Assembly (NCBI GenBank): GCA_004380135.1
Contig: QXCR01000228.1
Location: 1-35,018 of the forward strand
DNA length: 35,018 nucleotides
Origin: Stemphylium vesicarium
Lineage: Eukaryota; Ascomycota; Dothideomycetes; Pleosporales; Pleosporaceae
Direction of reading: 5' to 3'
Made by a program: the position numbers and the translations under genes. Below are positions 1 to 10,650 of the stretch, piece by piece. Positions within the stretch are counted from its first letter, which is position 1; each line of letters opens with the position of its first letter. Below the pieces are notes generated by a model. That model searched no databases, had not been told where the DNA came from, and saw only the letters and a list, made by a program, of their open reading frames with translations.

Positions 1-423
1 CAGGCAGGACAAGGATAATGTTGTGATGGCAGTGATGGCAATAGACTCAGCGATGAGGATATAAGGATGGAAAGGTTTCATTGTTTCTCTCGTTGTGGTC
101 AACTCTCATAGTTACATCTCTTACCTAGATTGCCAACTAGTTATTCTATCGTTCATATAGAATTGAATTGTCTTTACCCGAATACCTACTATCCCACTTA
201 GTCGCCAGACAACTCTACGGGCCTACCGCCATACAATACCTCGCCTGCCTTAGTACGGACCAGGAACAGAGAAGTATCGCCGAACCCCGTATAACACCCT
301 ACTTAAGGCTAACCCAACCCTACCTCTATACTATTACTAATCACCTTAGGTTGGTGTTGGGTTGGGTTAGGGCCGCTGCCAAGACGACCCAACCCCAACC
401 CAACCTAGACCCATTTGCCAGTC
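1..423. other. Non-RIPped left flank, no gene recognised
   Basis: This stretch keeps normal CA and TG dinucleotides, unlike the sequence that follows. A TTG-initiated open frame from 168 to 431 crosses the joint at 424 and contains the inverted repeat, so I do not treat it as a gene. At 424 the sequence abruptly becomes homologous to the interior of Gyp-A2 (from about 26692). The flank is therefore either host DNA next to a 5'-truncated gypsy copy or the right end of another element inserted into it. No LTR end or target duplication is visible at the joint. Confidence 0.6.
309..408. repeat. Imperfect inverted repeat rich in AACCC/GGGTT
   Basis: CTAACCCAACCC at 309-320 is the exact reverse complement of GGGTTGGGTTAG at 359-370. 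A third related arm, ACCCAACCCCAACCCAACC, lies at 387-405. The middle arm could pair with either neighbour to form a hairpin. The units resemble telomere repeats only superficially, because there is no regular TTAGGG array. Confidence 0.7.
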
Positions 424-2095
424 TAAGTTAACGTACTTAGAAAGGCGAGTAAACTAGCTAATAAATTATAAGAAGTTATTACAAAATTTATAATTAAATA
501 CTAAGTAGATAGTAGAGAAGGTATTCTTAAAAGAATTAAGAACTTTACTATTATAAGAATTAAATACCTAGACGACTTACTTATATCTAATAAGGAATAT
601 AATACGCTAGAAGAAGACGTAGTAAAGCTACTACGCACTAAGTATAATAAGATAGCCACGTTTAAGAAAAAATATTAACTAAGCACACTCTACGCAAGCC
701 TACTAGAGATAAAGTTACTATTATTATAGATTAATAGCCTATTCTACTACTTTAATAAGGAATTAGTAGACTATACTATAGAAACCCTAAATATCCTATA
801 AACTATATAATAGCACTTCTATAATCTAGCCTATAAGATTAATTAAAATTAGGAAAATATTCTTTTAGAGATTAAAAAGTTCCTACTAATACTAAAGAAT
901 CTCTAATAGGTTAAATAGATATTATAAGTATAAGATAAGCCTATAGTTATATCTTCTAATAAAGATATCTAAGAGATAACTCTATACGCTATAGAATTAA
1001 ATAGCTAAATAGTTAAGATTCTAGAATAAGACGTTTAAGAGTTTATATAATACTTTTAGAATAATAAGCTATTATAGGCTAAAAAAATAGAAAAGTAATA
1101 GTTATAAAGCTAATCTTAAGGTAAATAACAGATTAACTAAATAAGCTAAGATACTATAGTTTAGTACTAGTACGATCTTTATAACCTCTATTATACTAAA
1201 TTATTATAAACTAGTTATATTGTCACGGCGCTGGCCCAAATAGCCAACGAGAGCGCGCCAAGCTGCTAAGCGAGCAGCTGCGCGATCACTGAAATTCCGC
1301 GCGAACGCGCCCCGTCGTACGCTCCTTGAGCTACGTCCTTGTCTTAACCTGACCCCGCCCTGTCAGCGCTACGTAGTGAATATACCGATCACGTGCACCT
1401 ATCTTCCCTGCCTGCCTATCCCGTGACATATATATATAACTTTTATAAGACCTATTACTTAGAAAAGAAGAGATTTATATAATCTCTAAGAAGAGTATAT
1501 AGATTCCCTAAGTATAAGATAGAATAGGATATATATATTAAAGATATATATCTAAAGCACCTATAAGATAAATATAAGAATACTTATTTCCCTAGTTATA
1601 AAGACCTATAAGATATTATCTAGATATAAACTATATATAAGACACGATACGTTAACGACTTTATCTATAAATATAAGGAGCACGACTAGTAAATATACCT
1701 AAGTAGCGTATATAATAAGCACTATAATATAAAAGAATTCTATAGATTTAGAATTAAGTCTTTTTTAGACTAGTAAGTAACTAAAAAGGCCTAGTTAAGA
1801 AGATTAATATAGTAAATCCCTTAGAACTTATTAAGCTACTAGTATAGCTTAATAGAGTATAGATATATACTTTAGTAGATTTAGAATTAAAAGCGAACTA
1901 TATTTTAGCGTATATAGTAGATAAAGCTAGACTTTAACTACTATAGAAATATTAGTCCTACTTACTATAAGTTACTAATAGATAACTAATACTAGAGGAA
2001 AATAAGATTATATATAAGGTTACTAACGTAATACTTAGTATCTAAGAGTATTAAGAAAGAATAGACTTAGACGTCTTTAGACTAGCTATTTATAA
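424..2095 (+). pseudogene. Gyp-A1 gag tail and protease region (broken polyprotein)
   Basis: The plus-strand frame is collinear with 26692-28141 of Gyp-A2. It starts just after the position of the Gag zinc knuckle and runs through a long linker into the protease region. Around 1870 the residues expected at the aspartic protease active site (normally D-S/T-G) read D-L-E. The frame is full of TAA and TAG codons where Gln or Trp is expected. It is interrupted by the solo LTR at 1221-1428. Gag proper, which would package the RNA, is absent here because the element is truncated at 424. The assignment rests on collinearity with Gyp-A2, where gag, RT and integrase are recognisable. The protease call alone is moderate. 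Confidence 0.75.
1221..1428. mobile_element. Solo LTR 1 (208 bp) with TATAT target duplication
   Basis: The insert begins TGTCACGG and ends CCGTGACA, an 8-bp terminal inverted repeat with TG...CA ends. TATAT at 1216-1220 is repeated at 1429-1433. The uninterrupted site is visible in Gyp-A2 near 27478-27492. The insert is GC-rich, has normal CA content and no coding frame. An internal hairpin is formed by AGCTGCT and AGCAGCT near 1260-1278. The 5-bp duplication and TG/CA ends fit an LTR left by LTR-LTR recombination better than a MITE. The parent family is not present elsewhere in the window. Confidence 0.85.
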
Positions 2096-2297
2096 TGTCG
2101 GATCATGAGTATCAGTAGGTACGTCGGCGCCTCAGCGCTGCCCAACGAGCCGACTCGATCCTACGTCGGCTCTACTCATCTCAGATCATGTATACGTCCG
2201 TAGCACCCTCACGTAGCAACAAGAACAAGTCAACCAACATCGTACAGAATGCATTCATAGCTATCGTTATTTCCTTTCACTAGTGAGCCTCCCAACA
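2096..2297. mobile_element. Solo LTR 2 (202 bp), related to Copia-2 LTRs, TATAA target duplication
   Basis: The insert begins TGTCGGATCATGAG and ends CCTCCCAACA. TATAA at 2091-2095 is repeated at 2298-2302, and Gyp-A2 shows the empty site near 28142. It is not RIPped. Its start resembles the Copia-2 LTR read on the minus strand (TGTCGCATCGTGAG). Both contain a CCGACTC-ATCCTAC-TCGG box followed by TATAC and CGTAGCACC. No coding frame is present. It looks like the remnant of a relative of Copia-2. Confidence 0.85.
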
Positions 2298-2310
2298 TAT
2301 AATATTATAT

Positions 2311-2557
2311 TGTAATGGGCTAAAGCCCAATCAGCTTGTTCCTCGATGGGATCTCGGTCACGTGCGCAGGGCGCACTGTTCACAGAATCCGGGTGAGCCG
2401 CTAGACACCCAGATTCTACACTAGCGCGCTAGTAAAATAATATCTTAAGCCGCCGCCTCTAAATAACCTTTAGAGTATAGCTATTCTTAGTTTCTTTCTC
2501 TATTAAATATAATCTTAGTATACCTATATAATAGCTCTCTAAGCGTAGCCCCTTATA
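2311..2557 (+). repeat. Gyp-B 5' LTR (247 bp)
   Basis: It starts TGTAATGGGC and ends CCTTATA (CCTTACA in the other copy). Near the start, TGGGCT and AGCCCA form a 6-bp stem with an AA loop, and CTAGCGCGCTAG further in is a perfect palindrome. The outer part up to about 2425 has normal CA content and the inner part is RIPped. Its partner is at 15281-15527, the same length. Confidence 0.93.
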
Positions 2558-2666
2558 TTTTATATTTAATTCTAATTAGTAGAGCCTTACTATAAGACTT
2601 TATTAATATAACGCGTATTAAGCTTCTTAACCGCCTCTTTATTACGTGCGAGTAGGTTAATCTATT
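2558..2666 (+). other. Gyp-B 5' leader remnant
   Basis: This is 109 bp of RIPped sequence between the Gyp-B 5' LTR and the Copia-1a 5' LTR. A primer-binding site would be expected at its left end, but mutation hides any match to a tRNA 3' end. No coding frame is seen. Confidence 0.6.
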
Positions 2667-2882
2667 TGTCAGATAGCAGGTGTTGCTGTCAGAAAGAAGG
2701 CTATCCAGCAGGCAGTTTTAGTATCGGTGTCGATTACAGCCATGTCGGCCAACCCGCCTCGATCCTACTTCGGCCTTACTTGCACGAGAGCATATATATC
2801 GTAATAGCACTATTATTAAGAACTACACATAATAAAGAATTAAGACTTATTACTTTTATCTAATATTTTATTATATTTAATA
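2667..2882 (+). repeat. Copia-1a 5' LTR (216 bp)
   Basis: It starts TGTCAGATAGCAGG. The outer half is almost free of RIP and the inner half is heavily mutated. The box CTCGATCCTACTTCGG lies at 2758-2773 and is followed by a TATA-like stretch and a GTAGCACC-like motif (RIPped here) near 2793-2810. The same two boxes occur in solo LTR 2 and Copia-2. An open frame of 65 codons inside it is only LTR sequence. Confidence 0.92.
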
Positions 2883-4789
2883 ATTAAGAGTCTTACTACC
2901 TCTATAATAAGCGATAAATTATAAAAATAATAGCAAATTAAAGCTAGAGGGACGTAATAGTTATTCTTACTAACTTAAATAATTAGATCTCCTAATACTA
3001 CTAACTTAAGATAAAGTACTAATTATAAGGCATTTAGCCTTTAGTAGACCCTAAAAGAATACGACTCTAATGCGTATAACTAGAGGTCCTACTATCTCTA
3101 GATATCTTAAAATACAAACCTTTAATAATTACGAATACTACCTTAACTATATTATTATATATAATCTAAGTTAGGAGAAGTAGCGCATAGGGAGTAGCGC
3201 AGGATACTATAGATATATTAATAACTACCGCGTAAACCCCTATAATACTAACGTAAGTATTAGACCTCTTAGATAAGAGATAGGAGGTATATAAGAAGAA
3301 TCGCGAAGACTATAAATTATACCTTAAATTATATAAGATACTTAAAAGAGAGTATTAAAAAGAGAATAATAGAATCTTAAAGATAGTTAAATATATTCTT
3401 ATAACTATAATACCCTATCTATAACTTAGTTACTATATAGAAAATAGAATACTACGTAAATAGATAACCTCCCTTTAAGACACTATTAGAGTAGATCTAG
3501 ATAAAGAAAGGGCGTAAGTATAGGAGAGATACCACGCCGCACTTAGGCTAATGCGATTAACCGCTAATTAGGAGACGTAGCTAAGTAAATACGACTAGGT
3601 AGCAACTCGAGCTGAGACCCTTAAGGTAGCTAAGGTTATATAAATATAAGCTATAATAGACGACTTTATAGACTCTATATCTAAAATAGTATTAACCTAG
3701 ACTATAGGGTTTTAAGGGCTAGGATATAAGAAGAAAGCTATAAATAGGAAAAGAATAATAAAACTCTTCCGTAATTTTATAAGTCTTTATTATCTATTAA
3801 GAGGGAAGCTAAAGAGCGCCTTCGCAGTAGGAGACTTATACGCGGCGAATGGTGAATCTAACTTAAACACACTAAGAGACCCCTCTAGTATTAAAATAAG
3901 AGCGCTATCTAATAGTAGTTAAGGCTAGGGAAACCCTAGGCAATCTAATAAATAAAAAATAGATAGTTAAAGTACTAGAACTAAGCAGTTCCTAGAGAGG
4001 AATACAGCGAGAGCTAGAGACATATATCCTTCCTGTGAATAGCGTCATAACATATCTGACTACTACTATATAAATATAGCTAAGGCACCTAAGTAGTTTA
4101 AGCCAAATTAAGGCGTTATAAAACTAGTATAGTATAAACTTAAATATAATATAGACTTATAGAGAATAATAGAAGAAATATTCTTAGAGACTAAGCGACC
4201 TTACTTTATTACTACCTTATAATTAATTACGCTCTATATTAAGATATTATAAACTCTAGACGTAGTTAATAATTAACTAGATAGGTAGGAGATCTTAAGA
4301 CTTAAGAAGGGTATAATAGAAGTAATATTTAGCGTAAGCTAATAAGAATATCTATTAAAGGATACTTTTATTCTAGACTTTAGCTTAACTACGTATATCT
4401 ATAATAACCTCTTAAGGCTTAAAGACGTATATCTACTAATAATAGAAGACTATATTTAGGCTAGAAACTTAAGAGTTTAGATTAAGAGATATAGAGCTAT
4501 TAAAGTAATAGTAGAGGGATCTTAAGGTATATAAACTATATACCTTAGTAATATTGCGTAGTGCCTAGATTTTCTCTATAGTTTTATATTATTTAGGCTA
4601 CTCTAAAGGTAAGAGATATAGTAGAATAATTAAGAAGATCTAATAAGCCTATAATAATAGGATAGCTTAATAATTACTATTTTATTAGAATACTATAGGT
4701 AATAGGTTATTAAGTAAACTACTATATCCGCCTTAGCTTTCTATGTGCGTATAAATTGAGCTAAATGATCACTATAAAGGGGAATAGCC
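2883..4789 (+). pseudogene. Copia-1a gag and protease (broken polyprotein)
   Basis: The plus-strand frame, riddled with TAA/TAG, is collinear with 30910-32790 of Copia-1b. Near 4025-4065 is a zinc-knuckle relic, Y-P-S-C-E-Q-R-H-N-I-S-D-Y when stops are read as Gln, matching C-x2-C-x3-H-x4-C with the first and last Cys turned into Tyr. Near 4365-4420 the protease motif reads F-I-L-D-F-S-L-T-T where copia proteases have D-S-G. Gag would form the particle and protease would cut the polyprotein. The sequence stops at 4789, where Gyp-C is inserted, and resumes at 11384. The first coding ATG cannot be placed. Confidence 0.78.
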
Positions 4790-5021
4790 TGTAACACTCA
4801 GGCCGAAGGCCTGCAGTTGGGCGCATTCAGTCCCAACATGTTTGCTTCTTGCACTCGCGCCTTGGCGAAGATACCTGCTTTTAACCTGCGCTTCGCGTAA
4901 GGGAAGAGAGGTAAGAATTATTCTCCTTACTACCCCCTACCTAGTGTAGTAATATAGAGCTATCCTCTACTATTCTATTATAGTATAAAGTAAATACTAT
5001 TACCTATAACTACCCTTTATA
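4790..5021 (+). repeat. Gyp-C 5' LTR (232 bp)
   Basis: It starts TGTAACACTCAGGCC and ends CCCTTTATA (CCCCTTACA in the other copy). CAGGCC and GGCCTG form a 6-bp stem with a GAA loop about 10 bases from the start. The first 130 bases are not RIPped and the remainder is. Confidence 0.95.
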
Positions 5022-6100
5022 TAATAATTCTTCTTCCCCTAAGGCTAATAGTCTAGAGATAGCTTTCTCTATATAATTAGGCTACCTAGCTAAGGTAGCG
5101 AGCTAAAGCTCTAGTATTTTAACCCTACTATAAATACTACGCGAGAAATATAAACTATAAGAGAAGGACGCACCTATAACGCTCGCGGAGCGCATTTAAG
5201 CTATTAAAGAGCGACGCGACGAACTTCTAGCCCTCTAATAATTACGCGAGCTAGAAGAGGAAGTCGCGCAGCTAGAAGGGCGCGGACAAGGGCCACCCCC
5301 AGCTAAAGCCAACCTTTTGGCGCGGAATCTCGCGACCCGCACCCAGAGCGTAGCTAGCCAGCCCGGCTTTGCGCACGTGAGGCGCACTTTGAAACCAAAA
5401 GACCTAGTGGAATATAAGGGAAAAACGATTAAGGAACACTACGAATTTATCCGCTCCTACGAGATAGCCTTTTAGCTTCTACTATAAGAGTTCTATATAG
5501 ACCGCGATAAAGTTATCTAGTTAATATAATATCTAGGAAGAGATTCTAGAGAGCTCTAGTACGCGCACTTTAAGCGCACCTTTAAAGCGCGAGGAGAGAT
5601 TCTAACCTAGGAATACTTTAAGTAGTACCTGCTAGACTTACTCTCTAATTCTATTAATTACAGCCTTAAAGTAGCTATAGCGCATAGTTATATAATATAG
5701 TAAAAAGACTAGACTATTTAATTTTTTGCTACCTACCTTAACGTGCTAGAAGACTAACTTACGGCCTATACTAAAGAGTAAAGAGTCTAATACTTATTTA
5801 CTAAGCTAAGGCTAGAGCTATAGTAAGTAATTACTAATTACTACTAGATCTTAGTAATAAGAGAAGACCTTATTACCTTAGTATTAACTCTAGAAAGGAA
5901 CCTACGTAGAATATTAGCCGCGTATAAATAACTAAGCTAAAGCGTATATAGAGAGAAAAGGAAGGAGCTTACTTTACTACCTTTTTCTCGTAGCGTACTA
6001 AAGAAAATAAAGGATAAGTATAATATTACTTATTTTAAGTGCTAAAAGAAAGGTTACTATGCTAATAAGTATTAAAGTAGTAATCTAAATTAGCTACTAG
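5022..6100 (+). pseudogene. Gyp-C gag with zinc knuckle (broken)
   Basis: The plus-strand frame has many TAA/TAG codons. A GC-rich, non-RIPped island at about 5270-5430 keeps readable coding sequence. It is followed by a retrotransposon-Gag-like region (5400-5720), with residues such as E-Y-K-G-K-T-I-K-E-H-Y-E-F. The zinc knuckle at 6031-6072 has the canonical C-x2-C-x4-H-x4-C spacing, but positions 1, 9 and 14 read Tyr and only the second Cys survives; TGY and CAY codons have become TAY. Gag would assemble the particle and bind RNA. Leader sequence up to about 5130 holds nothing I can identify. Confidence 0.75.
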
Positions 6101-9100
6101 TTAATATTAATTATATAGAAAAAGCCTAAGCCTTACTACGAACTTAGAATTAGTAAGGCGTATACTTATAGATATTTTACTAGGTATAAAGCGTATATAT
6201 AGCGTAAGAGTGGACTTAAGTCTAGAAAAGGAACTTAGGGTTATTTTAGATCCCTAAGTAGATATTAGCTTAGTTAGCTAAAGAATAGCTATAGAAATAG
6301 GTATAACGCCTATTAAGAACGTAGAGCTCCTAAGACTAGGATAGATTAGCGTATAATATTAGAGTACCTACGCAGCATATGCGTTTTAAGTGCGCCTATT
6401 AGATAATAACGGTATAGAACGCTGTACTAACGTCACGGCGTATAGAGTAGATAAGGAAGGAATTCCCCTACTCTTAGGAAACCCTTTCTTATAGTAGAAG
6501 GATATTTTAATTAATTATAGCTACTAAAAATAGCGCTAGAGCCTTATAAAGGCGGATATCTAGTTAGTAACTACTAATAGCCTTCTAGAAGATGTAGAGT
6601 ATACTAGCTCTACTACCTATCTTCTAGGAACACTATAAGCTACTAGTACAAGTTTAGAATGCGAGGCGCGCGTATACGATATTCACGCAGCGCAAGAACC
6701 GCGCATCCCTAACGCATTACTAGACTACGCCGACGTTTTTAATAATAAGAAAGTTGCGACTCTTCTAAGTTATAAGAGCTTAGATTATATAATCCCTATT
6801 TAGCTAGGTAAAGAGCCGCCTTATAGACTATTATATACCCTCTCTTCTCGTGAGCTACAGCTGCTCTAAGAATACATAGAGGAGGCCCTTCGCAGAGAAT
6901 AGATCTGCTATAGTATAAGCCCCGCTAGCGCACTAATTATCTTTATACTAAAGAAGGATAGCATACTTCGTCTTTATATAGATTATCGCGGCTTAAACTC
7001 TATTACTATAAAAGATCGTTGCCCGCTACTACTTATTAGGGAGACGTTAGACCGCCTATTAGGCGCACGATACTACATAACCCTCGATCTTAAGGACGCC
7101 TACTATCGTATACAAATTAAATTAGGAGACGAGTAGAAAATAGCTTTTTAAACCTAATATAGATATTTTAAGTACTTAGTTATATCTTTTAGGCTTACTA
7201 ACGCTCTAGTAAGCTTTTAAGCCTATATTAATAGGGCCCTAAGTAGGCATTTGGATCATATATGTGTGGTATATCTAGATAATATACTTATATATACCCA
7301 CGAAGACGATGTTGCGCTACACTAGCGCGCAGTACGCGCTGTACTGCAATCACTAAGAGAAGCCGAGTTATTTGTAAACCTAAAGAAATGCACTTTTGCG
7401 GCTAGCGAGGTGCATTTTCTAGGGTTTATCGTTATAAGGTAAGGCGTACGCGCTAATCCTACGCGCGTTAAGACTATTATATAATAGCTAACACCTACTA
7501 ATACTAAAGAGCTATAGTCCTTTTTAGGCTTTGTAAACTTCTATTAACGCTTTATTAAGCGTTATGCTATAGAAATAGTACCCCTTATAGATATCCTTAA
7601 GAGGAAATAAGCGTTCTATTAGAATAAGGCTATAGATGCTTCTTTTATAAGGCTAAAGAACTGCTTTATATATACGCCTATTATGCGCTATTTTAATAAG
7701 ATACTTCTAATCCGCATTAAGACGGATGCTTCTACGTTTGCTATCTTAGGTATACTATTATAGTTATTTAAAGACGATAAGTAGCACCTAGTCGCTTTTA
7801 TTTTAAGAAAACTCTAGAATGCGGAGTTAAATTACGAGGTATACAACCTAGAACTACTAGCTATTATATATAGCTTTAAGTAGTGGCGGCACTACCTAGA
7901 GGGTGCATAGCATACTATTTAAGTTTTAACTAATTATAATAACCTACGCTTAATCCGCGTAGTATAGAAGCTTAACCCGCGTTAAGTACGCTAGGCTCTA
8001 TATCTAGGAGCTTTTAATTTTAAGGTAAAGTACTATCTAGGAAATACTAATTCTATAGATAGCCCCTCTAGAAGAGCGGATTATAAGTAGAAAAACCTAT
8101 CTCTAACTTAGTTATTACCTACTCTATAGAATAAACTTCTAGTAAGAGTAGAGTATAGTAGAGCGAGAGGATCTACACCCGGGCTTAGTCTGGTGGGCGC
8201 GTGTGAGATGCACGTAGCTAACGTTTGCAGAGCCGTGAAGGTCCCTACTGCTGGCGCCATGGGATGCATACCATGCGTGCCACGCTCACTGGCTAGGGTA
8301 CTAGTTAGTAGCGAACCTATACTAGTAGAGTCGGAAGCTCTAATAGATATTCCGCTCCAGTTGCAGTAAAGGGACGCCTTTGCCTAGCAGCGGGTTGCGG
8401 ACTCTAAGCGAGTAACACGCACTCGAAGTAGCAGAGATGCGCCGGTTTGGCGCATTAACGAAAAGGAAGTCCTGAGATACAATAGTAGGATTTATGTTCT
8501 AGAGGAACTAGCTATTAGGCAGGAGATTTTATCCTAGAACTATAACACGCGCATAGTAGGCCATTTTAGCGCACGTAGGACGCTTAAGCTTATTAGTAGG
8601 CTATATTATTAGCTATCGCTTAGCTATAATGTCTAGGAATACGTAAGGACATATGCTATATATTAAAGGAGCAAAGCTCTACAGCACGGTAAATATAGTA
8701 AGCTATTACTACTGCTAATTCTAAAGAATATCTTTAAGGAAATTACTCTTAATTTTATTATAGGGTTACTACTAGTAAAGAATAGCTTAAATTATATCTT
8801 TAATATAGTACTTGTAATAGTTAACTACTTCTTAAAAATAGTAATCTATATACTTACTTTAAAGACCTAGAACGCGAAGTAATTTACTAAATTCTATTTT
8901 AATTAGGTTATCTTATAGTATAGAATCTAAAAAGGTATTATATTAGACTATAGTTTAGTCTTTACCTTAGTATTTTAGATAGAAATCTACTACTAACTAT
9001 AGGTAAAGCGCAGGCTTAGTATAGCCTTCTATCTGTAAATAGATAGACAAACTAAGCGCTAGAACTAGACTATAGAATAATACCTTAGAATATTTACTTT

Positions 9101-9800
9101 AGATAAGTAAGATAACTAGGTTTTATTATTAGTAATAGCATAGTTTACTTATAACAATTTAATTTACGAATTAATAAAAGCGACACTATTTTACTTAGTG
9201 TATGGCAAGCACCCCTTGCTCTCCACGCCTCCTAAGGACAGCAGGCAAGAGGGGGAGATGCCAGACGCAGTCGATAGAATTCAGCGCATGCACAACGCAC
9301 GCGCATCGGCACAGGAACACCTGCAGAGAGCACAAGAGTATTAAAGCTAATACTATAATAAGAAACATAAACTAGAAGTTTTTTATAAGAGAGATCTTAT
9401 GCTCCTTAGTATAAAATATATTAACTTAGCCTATTAACTTAGTAAAAAGCTTTCTAGTAAGTTTATTAAGCTATTTTAGATATAAAGCGTAGTTAGAACG
9501 TAGGCATACTACCTACTTCTACTACCTAACTATTATATTTATAATATATTCTACGTATCCCTCCTAAAATAATAGAATTCTAGGGATAACTATAATAATA
9601 ATACTTAACTACTAAAGATTACTATAGAAGATAAAGAAGTCTAAGAAGTAGAAAAAATTCTTAGAAAATAAATTAGGAAGGGCTAACTATAATACTAATT
9701 AAGATAGAAAGAATATAATAAATCTTAGAATACTTAGACTCTAGCTTCTAATTTTAAAGATATAAAGAAACTAGTTTAAGACTTTAAAAAGATATAAAGC
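6101..9800 (+). pseudogene. Gyp-C pol: protease, RT, RNase H, integrase, chromodomain (broken)
   Basis: A protease-like motif near 6240 reads I-L-D-P. RT follows from about 6780, with D-Y-R-G-L-N near 6980 and L-D-L-K-D-A-Y-Y-R near 7085. The catalytic box at 7272-7283 reads Y-L-D-N instead of Y-L-D-D. RNase H near 7718 keeps K-T-D-A-S. The integrase zinc domain near 8562 reads G-H-F-S-A-H-R-T, with its two downstream Cys turned into Tyr. A terminal chromodomain near 9640-9790 contains V-E-K-I-L and a W-K-x-Y-like segment. The linker at about 8330-8560 translates cleanly, because it lies in a little-mutated island. RT and RNase H copy the RNA, integrase inserts the DNA, and chromodomains of this class target heterochromatin. 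The copy is dead from stops and catalytic changes. Confidence 0.88.
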
Positions 9801-9924
9801 TTATAGTAAAAGAAGTAATAGAAAAGATTATAAGAAACTCGTTTATAGCGCACTTAAGGCGCATACCTACTATATAGGACTTAGAGTATCTACGCATATA
9901 GAAAAAGATAAAAATAGACCTCTC

Positions 9925-10002
9925 TTAATTACTACTATCCTTACTTTTATCCTTATCTACCTGCTCCTTACTACCTAAAGGCGGGAGGGACTTATTATCG
10001 TC

Positions 10003-10040
<38 letters not shown>

Positions 10041-10650
10041 CTCCTATACTACTACCCTAGAGAAATATTAGTAAAAGAAAAATATTAAAAAATTAATAAG
10101 CGCGTACTATCCTAGTAGTATAAGCTACTAGCTACTCTAAAGTAGCTATAATTCTATACTACTTAACTAGAATTAGACTTAAGTACTAAGGTAAAGTTGC
10201 TAGAACTTAAGTAGGAACCCTAAGAGGAGTCCTAGAATAGGTGGTAACGCGGCAGCAGTTTATAAGCTCTAGATTAAATTAGTGCTAGTAACGTGTAAGC
10301 TTAACGCTAGTAGCAATCATACCAGCGTCGGTCTTAGGCTTTTTAGCGGCATTGACGGCGGCGTTGTACTAAGCGCGAAGCCGGTATAGGCGATTAAGGC
10401 GGCTATTCATCTTAGTGGGCACCTATTTAGATTAGCTAAGGCGCAGCACTTACGGAATATCTCAATCACTCACTAAAGTGCAGCCACCCCGATTGCCAGC
10501 AGAGCAATGCTCGCAGCGGCGATGCTCCGACTTCTGACACATCTTGTTGTGCCTAACGACACTCTAAGCGCAGCGCGTGTAAGTTGCAACTAAGGCGACC
10601 CGGTCGGCGCGCTTTTCGAGGTCGCTAAATATAAATAGGCGAGCACCACA
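9925..10650 (-). pseudogene. Antisense Cys-rich frame in the 3' region of Gyp-C (asORF-C)
   Basis: One minus-strand frame can be followed for about 240 codons with no frameshift. Its internal stops are TAA/TAG, plus one TGA that CGA could give. It starts near 10640 with D-L-E-K-R-A-D-R-V-A-L-V-A. Cys residues follow: C-x10-C-x7, then C-x2-C-x7-C-x-L-V at 10480-10515. A basic segment near 10360-10420 comes next, then a poly-Asn/Asp run encoded by the microsatellite at 10003-10040. An acidic and Lys-rich tail ends at TAA 9925-9927, which could itself be a mutated CAA. It lies on the strand opposite to pol, between chromodomain and 3' LTR. The same N-terminal and Cys pattern occurs in the antisense frame of Gyp-A1. 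The Cys spacing suggests metal binding, but I assign no function. The start is not certain. Confidence 0.7.
10003..10040. repeat. Trinucleotide microsatellite (TTA/ATT)n
   Basis: About 12 uninterrupted TTA/ATT units. It falls exactly in frame with asORF-C, where each unit is an Asn codon (AAT) on the minus strand. It is flanked by GAT and GAC codons, giving a poly-Asn/Asp run. Confidence 0.95.

Noticed and set aside
309..408. Telomere-like repeats
   Set aside because: AACCC units are irregular, occur in both orientations and form no TTAGGG array.
168..431. Open frame of 87 codons at the left edge
   Set aside because: It starts at TTG, runs through the inverted repeat and crosses the joint into Gyp-A1. 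No recognisable protein features.
1221..1428. MITE or small DNA transposon
   Set aside because: The 8-bp inverted ends could suggest it, but TG...CA termini and an exact 5-bp duplication fit a solo LTR better.
2666..2863. Open frame in the Copia-1a 5' LTR
   Set aside because: It lies wholly inside an LTR whose partner copy has stops in it; a by-product of LTR sequence that escaped RIP.
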